Source: Syntrophotalea acetylenica
GTDB lineage: Bacteria; Desulfobacterota; Desulfuromonadia; Desulfuromonadales; Syntrophotaleaceae
DNA length: 64,000 nt
Direction: 5' to 3'
Assembly: GCF_001888165.1 (NCBI RefSeq)
Contig: NZ_CP015455.1
Location: forward strand, 1,792,001 to 1,856,000
Part shown: one piece after another, positions 43,758 through 54,574 of the stretch
Position numbering within the stretch: the stretch's first letter is position 1
Layout of the letters: every line of letters starts with the position of its first letter
Position numbers and translations under genes: made by a program
Notes under the pieces: model-generated
Seen by the model: only the letters and a program-made list of their open reading frames with translations
What the model was told of the DNA's origin: nothing
Database searches by the model: none

Positions 43758-44624
43758 CTACTCCTTCGCCACATCGCGGTGCACCCCTTCAACGACGAGA
43801 TTATCGCCGTGGATGGCATGCCGCAGATACTCTGCAATGGCAACGCTGCGATGCCGCCCTCCGGTGCATCCGATAGAGATGGTCAGGTAACTTTTACCTT
43901 CCCGACGGTAACAGGGCAAAAGATAATCGAGAAGGTGCCTGAAACGACCCAGAAATTCCTGGCATGCATCCTGTTCCAGAACAAAATTCCGGACGCCTGG
44001 AGAAAGCCCCGTATAGGGGCGCAGATCAGGTACGAAATGAGGGTTGGGCAAAAAACGCACGTCCATGACAAGATCGGAGCCGGGAGGAATGCCATAACGG
44101 AAACCGAAGGACTGCACAAGAACTGCCAGCGGAATCCCCTTCTGATCGCCGGCCACCATCTGCACAACCTTGGCACGCAGTTGATGGGGGGTCAACCAGG
44201 ATGTATCGATAATTTCCGTGGCAAGATCCATGATGCCGGACAACAGCGCCCGCTCCTGACGGATCGACTCGGCGATTCCCTGTTTCCGGGACAGGGGATG
44301 GCGCCGCCGGGTTTCTGAATAGCGCCGGATAAGCACTTCCTCGCAGGAATCAAAAAAGAAGATGTCGACCAGATGCCCGGCGGAACGTATCTCATCGAGG
44401 GTTTGCCGGTAACCCTCGAGATAGGGTTTGTTGCGCACATCGACGACCACTGCCACATTGGAGTTTCCCGGCCCCGAACAGACATGCAATTTCAGAAATT
44501 CAGGCAGCAACACCAACGGGAGATTGTCGACAACGAAAAAACCTTCATCTTCCAGGGAGCGGGCCGCTGTGGTTTTTCCGGATCCCGACAGCCCCGTAAT
44601 GATAATCAACCGAGCACGTTTCAT
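43758..44624 (-). CDS. rapZ: RNase adapter protein RapZ
   Basis: A 288-residue P-loop protein: Walker A in IIITGLSGSGKTTAARSLED, then FFFDSCEEVLIRRYSETRRRHPL and the C-terminal GCTGGRHRSVAIAEYL. In enteric bacteria RapZ binds GlmZ/GlmY small RNAs and RNase E to tune glucosamine-6-phosphate synthase; in this group its target is unknown. GGAG lies four bases before the ATG. The gap to ptsN is 196 nt and contains no gene I can recognise. Confidence 0.95.
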   Translation of the reverse strand: MKRARLIIITGLSGSGKTTAARSLEDEGFFVVDNLPLVLLPEFLKLHVCSGPGNSNVAVVVDVRNKPYLEGYRQTLDEIRSAGHLVDIFFFDSCEEVLIRRYSETRRRHPLSRKQGIAESIRQERALLSGIMDLATEIIDTSWLTPHQLRAKVVQMVAGDQKGIPLAVLVQSFGFRYGIPPGSDLVMDVRFLPNPHFVPDLRPYTGLSPGVRNFVLEQDACQEFLGRFRHLLDYLLPCYRREGKSYLTISIGCTGGRHRSVAIAEYLRHAIHGDNLVVEGVHRDVAKE

Positions 44625-44820
44625 GCGACTCCAGAGAAAGATCAGCGATGCCGTTCCAGTGCCGAAAAATCAGACCCGGACTCAACTGCACAAAAACACT
44701 CCCGGTCGTTCGGGACGGATACCGCGGCCACCGGGACACCCTTCGGAACAGATACTCACGCTGCAGGCGGCAACTGTTTTAACCCGGAGCGACACAGCAG
44801 ACGTGCCACTCCGGGGCCGG

Positions 44821-45282
44821 TTAAAGCCGTTCTTCCTCTTCCCCGATGATGCGATACAGCTCCGCTTCGGAGTCGGCACTCAGCAAACGCTGGCGCACCG
44901 CGGAACTTTTGAGCAGTTTGGAGATGCGCGCCAAAGTTTTCAGGTGCATCCCGACAGATTCTTCAGGCGCCAGCAGAAGAAAAAAAAGCTGCGCAGGCTT
45001 GCCATCCAGGGAGTCGAATTCAACGCCTTTGCCGCTACGGCCAAAAGACAGCACCAACTGGTCAATGGTCCGGAGCTTGCCGTGAGGAATGGCTACCCCA
45101 TCGCCAATGCCGGTACTCCCGAGCCTTTCCCGCTCCTGCAACACCCTGACCACATCACCATGGTCCAGACTCTTCTCGACCTGGACCACGGCTTTGGCCA
45201 GTTCCTCAAGCACGGCATCCTTGTCCACCGCACTCAGATCAGCGACTATGGCGGCGGGATTAAGCAGATCGACGATTTTCAT
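44821..45282 (-). CDS. ptsN: Nitrogen-regulatory PTS enzyme IIA (PtsN)
   Basis: A 153-residue EIIA-Ntr: MKIVDLLNPAAIVADLSAVD, REREREGSTGIGDGVAIPHGK-like stretch with the phospho-histidine in GVAIPHGKL, and the FFLLLAPEESVGMHLKTLA motif. The ATG at 45282 fits the family start; the upstream frame to 45357 does not. Gene order rpoN-hpf-ptsN-rapZ is the classic rpoN operon. Confidence 0.95.
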   Translation of the reverse strand: MKIVDLLNPAAIVADLSAVDKDAVLEELAKAVVQVEKSLDHGDVVRVLQERERLGSTGIGDGVAIPHGKLRTIDQLVLSFGRSGKGVEFDSLDGKPAQLFFLLLAPEESVGMHLKTLARISKLLKSSAVRQRLLSADSEAELYRIIGEEEERL

Positions 45283-45366
45283 AATACAACCGGTGGACAG
45301 GTTTCTGGCAGCAAAAGTATTGCCGGGCCCGTCTTCTCCTCCTCCTGATGGCAACAAAACACGCCG

Positions 45367-45912
45367 TTACTTGCGGGGAACGATAAGCCCGTAATTACCG
45401 TCCTTGCGACGATACACAACGCTGATTTCTTCTGTTGAAGCATCCGAAAAAACCAGGAATGTCTTGTTCAAAAGATCCATCTGCATTACGGCCTCTTCTA
45501 CGGATAGGGGCTTGACGGAAAAACTCTGGCTGCGAATGACGATGGGCTCCGCGGCGCCCGTGTCGATACTTTCAGCGGCAAAAACCGTCTTTTCCACCTG
45601 ACGAGCCCGCTCATTGGCAGGCTTGTGATTCTTGATTTTTTCCTTGTAGCGCTTCAACTGGCGCTCGATCTTGTCCACCATGCCGTCGATGGCGGCGTAC
45701 ATGTCGTTGGTCTCGTCGGAACCCTTGATGGTGATGCCCTTGGCAACCAGGGTCACCTCGGCACAATGCCGGATCTTTTTTTCCACCGACAGCACAGCCT
45801 GGGCGTCGATCGGCTCATCGATGTACTTCTTTACCCGCACAAGTTTTTCTTCGAGATACATTCTGAGCGCATCACTTGCATCCATGTGTCTAAATGTTAC
45901 GGCAATCTGCAT
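45367..45912 (-). CDS. hpf: Ribosome hibernation promoting factor, long form
   Basis: A 181-residue HPF. It has an N-terminal S30AE domain (MQIAVTFRHMDASDALRMYL, then VTLVAKGITIKGSDETNDMY) that binds the ribosome decoding site, and a C-terminal dimerisation domain (about residues 120-180, PLSVEEAVMQMDLLNKTFLVF) that joins two 70S ribosomes. It has its own strong promoter inside the end of rpoN. Confidence 0.95.
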   Translation of the reverse strand: MQIAVTFRHMDASDALRMYLEEKLVRVKKYIDEPIDAQAVLSVEKKIRHCAEVTLVAKGITIKGSDETNDMYAAIDGMVDKIERQLKRYKEKIKNHKPANERARQVEKTVFAAESIDTGAAEPIVIRSQSFSVKPLSVEEAVMQMDLLNKTFLVFSDASTEEISVVYRRKDGNYGLIVPRK

Positions 45913-45980
45913 GCTTGTAAACCTCCTAAAAACGGGTTATGTAGAGTGTCGAGGCTTTTCGCTTACAGGTCTTGTTACCA

Positions 45981-46010
45981 ATTATACCCAAAGTTTCGGG
46001 TACCGCTCAA
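45981..46010 (-). promoter_or_regulatory. Sigma-70 promoter for hpf
   Basis: Consensus TATAAT (45981-45986) with TTGAGC (46005-46010) 18 nt upstream on the minus strand. The -35 box overlaps the rpoN stop, so hpf, ptsN and rapZ can be expressed independently of rpoN. Confidence 0.75.
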
Positions 46011-47464
46011 AATAGCCTCTTGCGCTCGGTAGACGACCGGATATTAAGCATTTCTCGATACTTTGTTACCGTACGACGGGCGATATCGATCCCCTCCTGC
46101 CGGAGAATATCGACAATTTTCTGATCCGAATACGGTTTTTTGGGATTTTCTTCAGAAATAATGTCCTTGATCTTACTCTTTACACTTTCGGATGCAATTG
46201 AATCACCTACCGTCGTATTTATACCGCTGTTGAAAAAATACTTCAACTCAAACAGGCCTCGCGGAGTCTGTACATATTTGTTGGTCGTCACGCGGCTGAC
46301 CGTCGATTCGTGCATCTCGATATCTTCGGCAACATCACGCAAAACCAGAGGCTTGAGATATTCAATCCCCTTTTCAAAAAAATCCCGCTGGAACTTGACG
46401 ATGCTTTTGGTCACTCTGAAAATGGTGCGTTGCCTTTGATGAATGCTTTTGATCAGCCAGAGAGCGCCGCGTAATTTTTCCTGGATGTATTCACCCGCAG
46501 CCTCGTCCACCTTGTGACCACCGGACAAGGCGTTGCGATAGAAAGAATTGATGCGCAGATTGGGTAATCCTTCGTCATTGAGCACCACGATGTACTCTTC
46601 GCCCACCTTATGCACGAATATATCGGGGGTGATATACTGAATCTCTTCCTGGCTGTACGCCCGACCGGGCCGCGGATCCAGCCCTGAAATAAGACGGGCA
46701 GCCCCCAGAATGTCGTCCAGCGGCACATTCAACGTCCTCGCAATCGCCTGATATCTGCGATTTTCCAGCTCAGCGATATGGTCGCGCAGTATGATGCCGA
46801 CCAGAGTGTCTCCCATGCCCAGAACTTCGGCCTGCTTGAGAAGGCAATCGCGCAAATTGCTGGCACCTACCCCTGCGGGATCGAATTCACGGACCACATG
46901 CAGCGCCCGCTCAGCAACCGTCGGATCGACACCTGTAGCCTTCGAGATTTCTTCGAGCGAGGCCTTGAAGTAACCTTCTTCGTCGATATTGCCGATGACC
47001 TCGGCGGCGGCAAGGCGTACATCCTGGGGAATGCGGCTGAGGTTCAACTGCCAGAGAAGGTGATCGGCGAGGGAGGTTTTTTTGGTCAGAAGACTTTCGA
47101 AGCTGGGGCGATCTTCATCGGCTTCGTAGGTATCGGCGGTCGCGCCGCTGGAGTGGTAGCCATCAAGGTAGTTCTGCCAGTCCGCCTGATTGAACTCCTC
47201 CATGCTGCCCTGCAGTTCCTTGACCTCCTCGGAGCCGGCGGATGTCTCGGGAACTTCTGAAATTTCCGCGGTCTCGGCGGCAAGCTCCTTGTCTTCGGCC
47301 TGATCCCCGCCTTCTTCAAGAACCGGGTTTTCCTCCAGTTCCTGCCGGACGACCGCCTCAAGCTCAATCCGTGAAAGCTGCAGCAGTTTGATGGCCTGCT
47401 GCAACTGAGGGGTCATAACAAGCTGTTGACTCAATTTTAGCTGCTGCCGAATTTCTAATGCCAT
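46007..47464 (-). CDS. rpoN: RNA polymerase sigma-54 factor
   Basis: A 485-residue sigma-54. It has the glutamine/leucine-rich activator-contact region at the start (QQLKLSQQLVMTPQLQQAI), an acidic linker (about residues 45-110), the core-binding part, the helix-turn-helix (about residues 370-390) and the RpoN box ARRTVTKYREMLNI near the C-terminus, which reads the -24 element. It follows lptB by 57 nt. Length is typical. Confidence 0.97.
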   Translation of the reverse strand: MALEIRQQLKLSQQLVMTPQLQQAIKLLQLSRIELEAVVRQELEENPVLEEGGDQAEDKELAAETAEISEVPETSAGSEEVKELQGSMEEFNQADWQNYLDGYHSSGATADTYEADEDRPSFESLLTKKTSLADHLLWQLNLSRIPQDVRLAAAEVIGNIDEEGYFKASLEEISKATGVDPTVAERALHVVREFDPAGVGASNLRDCLLKQAEVLGMGDTLVGIILRDHIAELENRRYQAIARTLNVPLDDILGAARLISGLDPRPGRAYSQEEIQYITPDIFVHKVGEEYIVVLNDEGLPNLRINSFYRNALSGGHKVDEAAGEYIQEKLRGALWLIKSIHQRQRTIFRVTKSIVKFQRDFFEKGIEYLKPLVLRDVAEDIEMHESTVSRVTTNKYVQTPRGLFELKYFFNSGINTTVGDSIASESVKSKIKDIISEENPKKPYSDQKIVDILRQEGIDIARRTVTKYREMLNIRSSTERKRLF

Positions 47465-47521
47465 GTTTCCCCAATCTTTGACAACAAGATCCCCTAAAAC
47501 AACGCGCCTTTTCCGCTGCGG

Positions 47522-48247
47522 TTACAGGCGGAAATTCTCCCCAAGATAAGCGGCTCGGACCTCCGGACAACTGGCGATCTGTTCCGGGTTGCCGCAGGCC
47601 AGAATCCGCCCGTCACTGAGAATATATGCCTTGTCACAAACACCAAGCGTTTCACGGACGTTGTGGTCGGAAACGAGAATTCCGATCCCTTTGTCACGCA
47701 ACCGGCGCACAATGTTCTGAATGTCGTGCACGGCGAGCGGGTCGATACCGGCGAACGGCTCGTCCAGAAGAATAAACCCCGGATCGATAGCGAGGGCGCG
47801 GGCTATTTCAAGTCTTCTGCGTTCCCCCCCGGACAGAGCGTAACCCGGCGAACGCGCTACATGCTGCAGCCGAAATTCCTCGATCAGGTCGTGGGCGCGA
47901 GCCCTCTGCCGACCGGTTGCGCTGGCGACATTTTCAAGAATGGCCAGAAGGTTTTCCTCGACACTCAATTTCCGGAAAACCGAAGCTTCCTGCGGCAGGT
48001 AGGAAATCCCCGCCCGGGCCCGCAGATACATGGGCATGCCGGTAAGGTCCTGAGCGTCGAGAAGCACCTTCCCCTGGTCCGGTCGCACAAGCCCTACCAC
48101 CATGTAGAAGGATGTGGTCTTCCCGGCGCCATTCGGACCCAGCAGACCGACAACCTCACCGGACCGAATGGTCAGATCGACCCCGCATACGACCTGTCGT
48201 CCGCGGTAGCTTTTGCACAGGCCGCAGGCTTCCAGTTTACGGCTCAA
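47522..48247 (-). CDS. lptB: LPS export ABC transporter ATP-binding protein LptB
   Basis: A 241-residue ATPase that powers LptFG. It has Walker [21 protein letters not shown], the Q-loop [12 protein letters not shown], signature [16 protein letters not shown] and Walker [15 protein letters not shown]. It overlaps the end of lptA by eleven bases. Its permease partners are at 32054-34324, on the other strand and 13 kb away. Confidence 0.97.
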   Translation of the reverse strand: MSRKLEACGLCKSYRGRQVVCGVDLTIRSGEVVGLLGPNGAGKTTSFYMVVGLVRPDQGKVLLDAQDLTGMPMYLRARAGISYLPQEASVFRKLSVEENLLAILENVASATGRQRARAHDLIEEFRLQHVARSPGYALSGGERRRLEIARALAIDPGFILLDEPFAGIDPLAVHDIQNIVRRLRDKGIGILVSDHNVRETLGVCDKAYILSDGRILACGNPEQIASCPEVRAAYLGENFRL

Positions 48248-48734
48248 CGCTTTTCTCCCTGGGCGTCAATATCGCCCTGACCCGCGAGCCGGCCTGACTT
48301 TTGACAACGCTGCGATCTTCGTTCAGGTAAAAGATGATTTCGTCCCCTTCCACCGAGTTGACGCCCTGCTGAACCCTGGGAGACCGGGTCAGAACCACAA
48401 CGCCCTTGCCCACCTCGTAAATCCCACGTCCGGCGGTGGCAACCCGTCCATCTTTCTCGATGCGCACCTTCCCGAGGGCTTCAATCTGGGAAACATCGTT
48501 GCTCTTTCCCTCGTAGCGTACAATGAGCTTGTCGGCGTGCATGGTCAACGCGCCCTGCACCGCAACCACATTACCCACAAAAACGACCTGTTTCAAGCCA
48601 CCGTCGGCTTCCAGGGAGCTGGACGTAACCTGCAACGGCATGCCTTTCCCTGCAGCGCCGATGGGCTCGGAGCAGACCGGCAACGCCAGGACCAGCCCCA
48701 CAATAACCGCAACCAGAGAAATCCTAGAAACCAT
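48237..48734 (-). CDS. lptA: LPS transport periplasmic protein LptA
   Basis: A 165-residue protein with a signal peptide (about residues 1-25, ending near VCSEP) and the OstA-like beta-jellyroll that forms the LPS bridge across the periplasm ([52 protein letters not shown]). It lies between lptC and lptB. Confidence 0.9.
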   Translation of the reverse strand: MVSRISLVAVIVGLVLALPVCSEPIGAAGKGMPLQVTSSSLEADGGLKQVVFVGNVVAVQGALTMHADKLIVRYEGKSNDVSQIEALGKVRIEKDGRVATAGRGIYEVGKGVVVLTRSPRVQQGVNSVEGDEIIFYLNEDRSVVKSQAGSRVRAILTPREKSVEP

Positions 48735-48735
48735 C

Positions 48736-49311
48736 TCAGAACCCCGTTCCTTGAGTGTTCAGCGTTGCCCGGACCTCGGAAAACAATTTCAGGGAGCGAT
48801 CCTTGAGGCCATACCGCATGCCCCGCGCGTCAAGCTGCAGGTTATTATCTTCGAGCCGCACAGGTTTGTCGGTGGATACCTGATCGGTCGCCGATTGATA
48901 GCGCAGTTCTTCACTGCTAAGCGTGTAGCCCTCGACCGCCTTGACGACCACGTCTCCCTTGGCCACAATGTCGCCGGAATTCTGGGTCCACAGGCCTTCG
49001 CGGGCAGTAAGAACCATCTGCAGTCGCCCTTCCCGGTCGAAGAACTCCACCCGCATATCCTGCACGGCGCTCTGGCCCTGCCCCGCATCGTAGGCAGCCG
49101 ACCGGGCCGCCAGACTCCAGCGCCGAATCCCCTGACTTGTTTCAGTGTATTGAACGTCCTGAAGGGAAAGATCCGTGCCGGACGGAAGCGCGTCGACGAC
49201 AGACTCCGGAGGCGTTTCCCGGCGATGGCTGTAAATACGAAAACCCAGCGCCAGACACAGCGCCAGAATCGCAATAAGCAATAAATTTCGAATAGTTACC
49301 CTTCTAATCAT
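48736..49311 (-). CDS. lptC: LPS export protein LptC
   Basis: A 191-residue protein with one N-terminal membrane anchor (about residues 7-25) and a periplasmic jellyroll of the LptC/DUF1239 family (MRVEFFDREGRLQMVLTARE, GDIVAKGDVVVKAVEGYTL). The ATG at 49311 (MIRRVTIRNLLLIA) is chosen because the upstream extension to 49374 lacks family features. It passes LPS from LptFG to LptA. The stop is one base from the lptA start. Confidence 0.88.
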   Translation of the reverse strand: MIRRVTIRNLLLIAILALCLALGFRIYSHRRETPPESVVDALPSGTDLSLQDVQYTETSQGIRRWSLAARSAAYDAGQGQSAVQDMRVEFFDREGRLQMVLTAREGLWTQNSGDIVAKGDVVVKAVEGYTLSSEELRYQSATDQVSTDKPVRLEDNNLQLDARGMRYGLKDRSLKLFSEVRATLNTQGTGF

Positions 49312-49383
49312 AAGTCGCGCCAGTATATCACCATCGCCTGAAACTGTAAAGCTGGTTCCATAAAAAGTTGGCACGGGTTTTGA

Positions 49384-49914
49384 TCAGGAGACCGGTTCGC
49401 CGCCATAATAACGCTCGGTGACACGATGCCAGACTCCGGCCTGTTTCATTAGAAATTCACAGACTTCCCGCACCGCGCCCCGTCCCCCCGGACACGCCGC
49501 GACATAATCCACCCTCTCCCTGACTTCGGCAACCGCATCCGCCACCGTGGCGGAGAATCCGACCCGCAACAGGACAGGCAAATCGACAAGATCGTCTCCC
49601 ATGTAAGCGATTTCGTCTTCCCGAAAACCCCGTTCGCGCAGAATCTGCTCAAAAGGCTCCAGCTTGTTTTTCGCCCCCTGGTAGACAATTTCGATACCCA
49701 GCTCCTCGGCGCGCCGCTGCACAATGGAGGAGCAACGGCCGGTTATGATGCCGACCTGGATGCCGGCGCGCTGCAACAGCTTCAGACCGTGCCCGTCCTT
49801 GACATCGAAACTCTTGCTTTCGCCACCCTGAGCGTCGTAGGTAATGCGGCCATCGGTCATGACCCCGTCAACGTCGAGCAGCAGCAAACGGATGTTTTTC
49901 CCCGGTGCATGCAT
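49384..49914 (-). CDS. kdsC: 3-deoxy-D-manno-octulosonate-8-phosphate phosphatase
   Basis: A 176-residue HAD phosphatase releasing Kdo from Kdo-8-phosphate. It has the nucleophile motif LLLLDVDGVMTDG, ITGRCSSIVQRRAEELGI and the MGDDLVDLPVL metal motif. It overlaps the kdsD stop by one base. Part of the kdsB-pyrG-kdsA-kdsD-kdsC-lptC-lptA-lptB run. Confidence 0.96.
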   Translation of the reverse strand: MHAPGKNIRLLLLDVDGVMTDGRITYDAQGGESKSFDVKDGHGLKLLQRAGIQVGIITGRCSSIVQRRAEELGIEIVYQGAKNKLEPFEQILRERGFREDEIAYMGDDLVDLPVLLRVGFSATVADAVAEVRERVDYVAACPGGRGAVREVCEFLMKQAGVWHRVTERYYGGEPVS

Positions 49915-50885
49915 TAGACAACTCCCGCCTTCAGCAGATCATGCAGATGAATGATGCCGACCGGCACGGTACTGTCTTCCCGGTCGAAAACAAACAGGGA
50001 GGTGATGGAAAACTCCTCCATCTTCTGAACGGCTTTGGCCGCCAGATTGGACCGCAGAATTCGCTTCGGATACGCCGTCATCACTTCACTCAGGGGCAGA
50101 TCAAGGACATCGCAACCCCTGGCCATGGTGCGCCGCAGGTCGCCATCGGTAAAGACACCGACCAGATTGCCGGCATCGTCGAGAACGCCGGTGATGCCCA
50201 GTTTCTTGCTGGTGATTTCGAACAAGGCCTCCTTCAGCAGGGTACCTGTGGTCGCCAGCGGAACCTCGTCGCCGGTATGCATCAGATCCTCGACTTTAAG
50301 CAGCAGCTTTTTCCCCAGAGTGCCGCCAGGATGGAACAGGGCGAAGTCTTCCTCCCGAAAACCGCGTTTTTCCAGCAACGCCACGGCTAGGGCGTCGCCC
50401 ATGGCCAGGGTGACGGTGGTGCTGGCGGTCGGGGCCAGGCCGAGAGGGCACGCTTCCTCGCGCACCGAGATATTGAGCAGCACATCGGCGGCCCGGGAAA
50501 GAGCACTGCCCGGCTGCCCCGTCATGGCAATAAGCGGCAATCCCATGCGCTTGATGACCGGAAGGATGCGTACGATTTCTTCGGTGTTGCCGGAATTGGA
50601 AACGGCGATGACCACATCCCCTTTCATGAGCATGCCGAGGTCGCCATGGATTCCCTCGGCCGGATGCAGGAAAAACGCCGGAGTCCCGGTGGAAGCCATG
50701 GTAGCGGCGATTTTCTGGCAGATAAGCCCGGATTTGCCCATGCCTGTAATGACGACGCGCCCGCGGCAAGCGAGAATCATGTCCACGGCAGCGACAAAAC
50801 GCCCGTCCAGCCGCCGGCAAAGCGCCATGATGGCCTCGGCCTCGATTTCAAGAACCCGTTTTGCGGTATCCAGCATGTTGTTCAC
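49914..50885 (-). CDS. kdsD: Arabinose-5-phosphate isomerase (KpsF/GutQ family)
   Basis: Makes arabinose-5-phosphate for Kdo synthesis. The 323-residue product has a sugar-isomerase (SIS) domain with ITGMGKSGLICQKIAATMA and FLHPAEGIHGDLGML, and two C-terminal CBS domains (about residues 205-320). It overlaps kdsA by four bases (ATGA). Confidence 0.95.
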   Translation of the reverse strand: MNNMLDTAKRVLEIEAEAIMALCRRLDGRFVAAVDMILACRGRVVITGMGKSGLICQKIAATMASTGTPAFFLHPAEGIHGDLGMLMKGDVVIAVSNSGNTEEIVRILPVIKRMGLPLIAMTGQPGSALSRAADVLLNISVREEACPLGLAPTASTTVTLAMGDALAVALLEKRGFREEDFALFHPGGTLGKKLLLKVEDLMHTGDEVPLATTGTLLKEALFEITSKKLGITGVLDDAGNLVGVFTDGDLRRTMARGCDVLDLPLSEVMTAYPKRILRSNLAAKAVQKMEEFSITSLFVFDREDSTVPVGIIHLHDLLKAGVV

Positions 50886-51715
50886 GGTGAAACACGTCCT
50901 TTGACAATGGCATCTATAGCCAGGATTTCCCTGAGAATGGCTTTTATCTGCGCAAGGGGCAGCGAATTGGCCCCGTCACACAAAGCCTTCTCGGGCTGCG
51001 GATGCACTTCCCAGAAAAGGCCGTCTATCCCCATCGCGACGGCGGCCCGGGATAGAGCCGCCACAAACTGCCGCTGCCCGCCCGACGACGTGCCGCTGCC
51101 GCCCGGCAGCTGCACGGCATGGGTGGCGTCGAAGACTACCGGGCACCCTGTTTCGCGCATGATCGCCAGCGCGCGCATGTCCACCACCAGGTTATTGTAG
51201 CCAAAGGTGGTACCGCGCTCTGTCAGCAGAATGCGCTCATTGCCGGTGGACACAACCTTTGCCACGGCATTGGCCATGTCCCAAGGGGCGAGAAACTGAC
51301 CCTTTTTGATATTGACGACCTTGCCGCTGTTGCCGGCGGCCAGCAGCAAATCGGTCTGTCGGCACAGAAAAGCCGGAATCTGTAGAATATCCAGAACCCG
51401 GGCAGCCGCTTCAACCTGAGCGACATCATGCACATCGGACAGGATCGGCAATCCGGTCTGCCGCCGAACGGTATCGAGAATGGCCAGCCCCTTCTCCATT
51501 CCCGGACCGCGAAACGAGGTGACCGAAGTGCGATTCGCCTTGTCGAAGGATGCCTTGAACACAACGCCGATGCCGAGTTCCCGTTTGACCTCCAGCAGTT
51601 GCCGGGCAATGGCGAGAGTTAGCTCCTCGTCCTCCATGACACAGGGACCGGCAATCAGTGCCAGGGGCGAGCCGGCGCCGAAACGGACATCACCTATCTG
51701 GAGAAGATTCGTCAT
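50882..51715 (-). CDS. kdsA: 3-deoxy-8-phosphooctulonate synthase
   Basis: Condenses PEP with arabinose-5-phosphate to Kdo-8-phosphate. The 277-residue product has LIAGPCVMEDEELTLAIAR, FKASFDKANRTSVTSFRGPG, and FDATHAVQLPGG. It starts one base after the pyrG stop. Confidence 0.96.
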   Translation of the reverse strand: MTNLLQIGDVRFGAGSPLALIAGPCVMEDEELTLAIARQLLEVKRELGIGVVFKASFDKANRTSVTSFRGPGMEKGLAILDTVRRQTGLPILSDVHDVAQVEAAARVLDILQIPAFLCRQTDLLLAAGNSGKVVNIKKGQFLAPWDMANAVAKVVSTGNERILLTERGTTFGYNNLVVDMRALAIMRETGCPVVFDATHAVQLPGGSGTSSGGQRQFVAALSRAAVAMGIDGLFWEVHPQPEKALCDGANSLPLAQIKAILREILAIDAIVKGRVSP

Positions 51716-51716
51716 T

Positions 51717-53449
<1,733 letters not shown>

Positions 53450-54202
53450 TCAATGCTCCAGCAGATATTGTTCGACACGAGCCAGGTCTTCCGGCGTGTC
53501 GACTCCCAGACTCACCAGCTCGGTTTCCACCACGCGGATGGGATGCCCGTGCTCCAGAGCCCGGAGCTGTTCGAGCTTTTCCAGGTTTTCCAGAGGCGTG
53601 GCCGGCAAACGTGCAAACTCCAGCAAAAAATCCCTGCGATAAACATACAGGCCAACATGGCGGAACAATACCACAGATGCCGGCAAGCTGCCGGAATTCT
53701 GAATTTCAATATCCCTGGGGCAGGGAATCGGCGCGCGGGAGAAGTAAAGGGCAAACCCCTGTCCATCCGTTACGACCTTGACGACATTGGGATCCATGTA
53801 TTCCTGCCAGGTTGACAGCGGGGTCTTCAGGGTTCCCATGGGAATATTCGGGTTTTCCACCAAAGGAGCGACGACGGCATCGATCATACGCGGATCGATA
53901 AGAGGTTCATCCCCTTGAACATTGACAACCAATTGGGCATCGAGTCCTTCGGCGACTTCGGCCAAACGGTCAGTGCCAGTGGCGTGATCCGCCCGGGTCA
54001 TCCGGACTTCGCCGCCGAAACGCCGCACTTCCTCGGCAATGCGGCAATCGTCCGTGGCAACCACCACGCGGTCAATGCAACGGGCCTGGGCAGCACGTTC
54101 ATAGACCCGCTGGATCATGGTTTTTCCGAGAATCACCGCCAGCGGTTTGCCGGGAAACCGCGACGATGCAAAACGTGCGGGAATTACCGCAATGATGGAC
54201 AT
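53450..54202 (-). CDS. kdsB: 3-deoxy-manno-octulosonate cytidylyltransferase
   Basis: Activates Kdo as CMP-Kdo. The 250-residue product starts MSIIAVIPARFASSRFPGKP, and has VVNVQGDEPLIDPRMIDAVV and YFSRAPIPCPRD. It uses CTP, which is supplied by the adjacent pyrG. The ATG at 54202 is chosen; another ATG at 54214 is directly next to the AAAGG site. First gene of the LPS run, with a promoter at 54341-54369. Confidence 0.96.
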   Translation of the reverse strand: MSIIAVIPARFASSRFPGKPLAVILGKTMIQRVYERAAQARCIDRVVVATDDCRIAEEVRRFGGEVRMTRADHATGTDRLAEVAEGLDAQLVVNVQGDEPLIDPRMIDAVVAPLVENPNIPMGTLKTPLSTWQEYMDPNVVKVVTDGQGFALYFSRAPIPCPRDIEIQNSGSLPASVVLFRHVGLYVYRRDFLLEFARLPATPLENLEKLEQLRALEHGHPIRVVETELVSLGVDTPEDLARVEQYLLEH

Positions 54203-54340
54203 GGCGTTTATCATCCTTTGTTGCGCTCATAAAAACCATCTGCACAGCCAGACAAAATGGCGTCCTGAACAAACACCGCAACACCCCGAATCTGGTTCCT
54301 GGCGACGCCATCGTCCTTTTCAGGGCATAAATTCGCCCGT

Positions 54341-54369
54341 AGGGTAAGAAAACGCGGCGGGCTTGTCAA
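54341..54369 (-). promoter_or_regulatory. Candidate promoter for the kdsB operon
   Basis: TTGACA (54364-54369) and TACCCT (54341-54346), 17 nt apart on the minus strand, leaving a leader of about 130 nt before kdsB. The -10 is weak. Confidence 0.55.
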
Positions 54370-54428
54370 GAACGGCGCATAACCTCAGGCAGAAAATCGA
54401 AGTATCATCGTGCAGCATACGGGAAACG

Positions 54429-54450
54429 GCCTTGGCGGCAGCGCCAAGGC
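54429..54450. repeat. Inverted repeat between kdsB and the TonB-dependent receptor gene
   Basis: Perfect nine-base inverted repeat GCCTTGGCG-n4-CGCCAAGGC. It lies in the divergent 372-nt intergenic region, upstream of both the kdsB promoter and the receptor gene. No T-run follows on either strand, so it may be an operator or an RNA hairpin. The rest of the gap (54203-54574) is AT-rich near the receptor start, with a TATGAT candidate -10 box at about 54525-54530. Confidence 0.5.
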
Positions 54451-54574
54451 TTTATACCCCCCTTTCATTAATAAATTGTAAATATTTGTTTTTTAAAGAA
54501 TTTCTCTATTACACGAGACTCTCTTATGATAAAAAATCGAGGCTGTCTTTTTTTCACACTTCCCATGAGAGAAC

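Noticed and set aside
44625-44820. Gap between rapZ and ptsN, checked for hprK or a remnant
   Set aside because: No P-loop or other HprK motif in any frame; no gene called.
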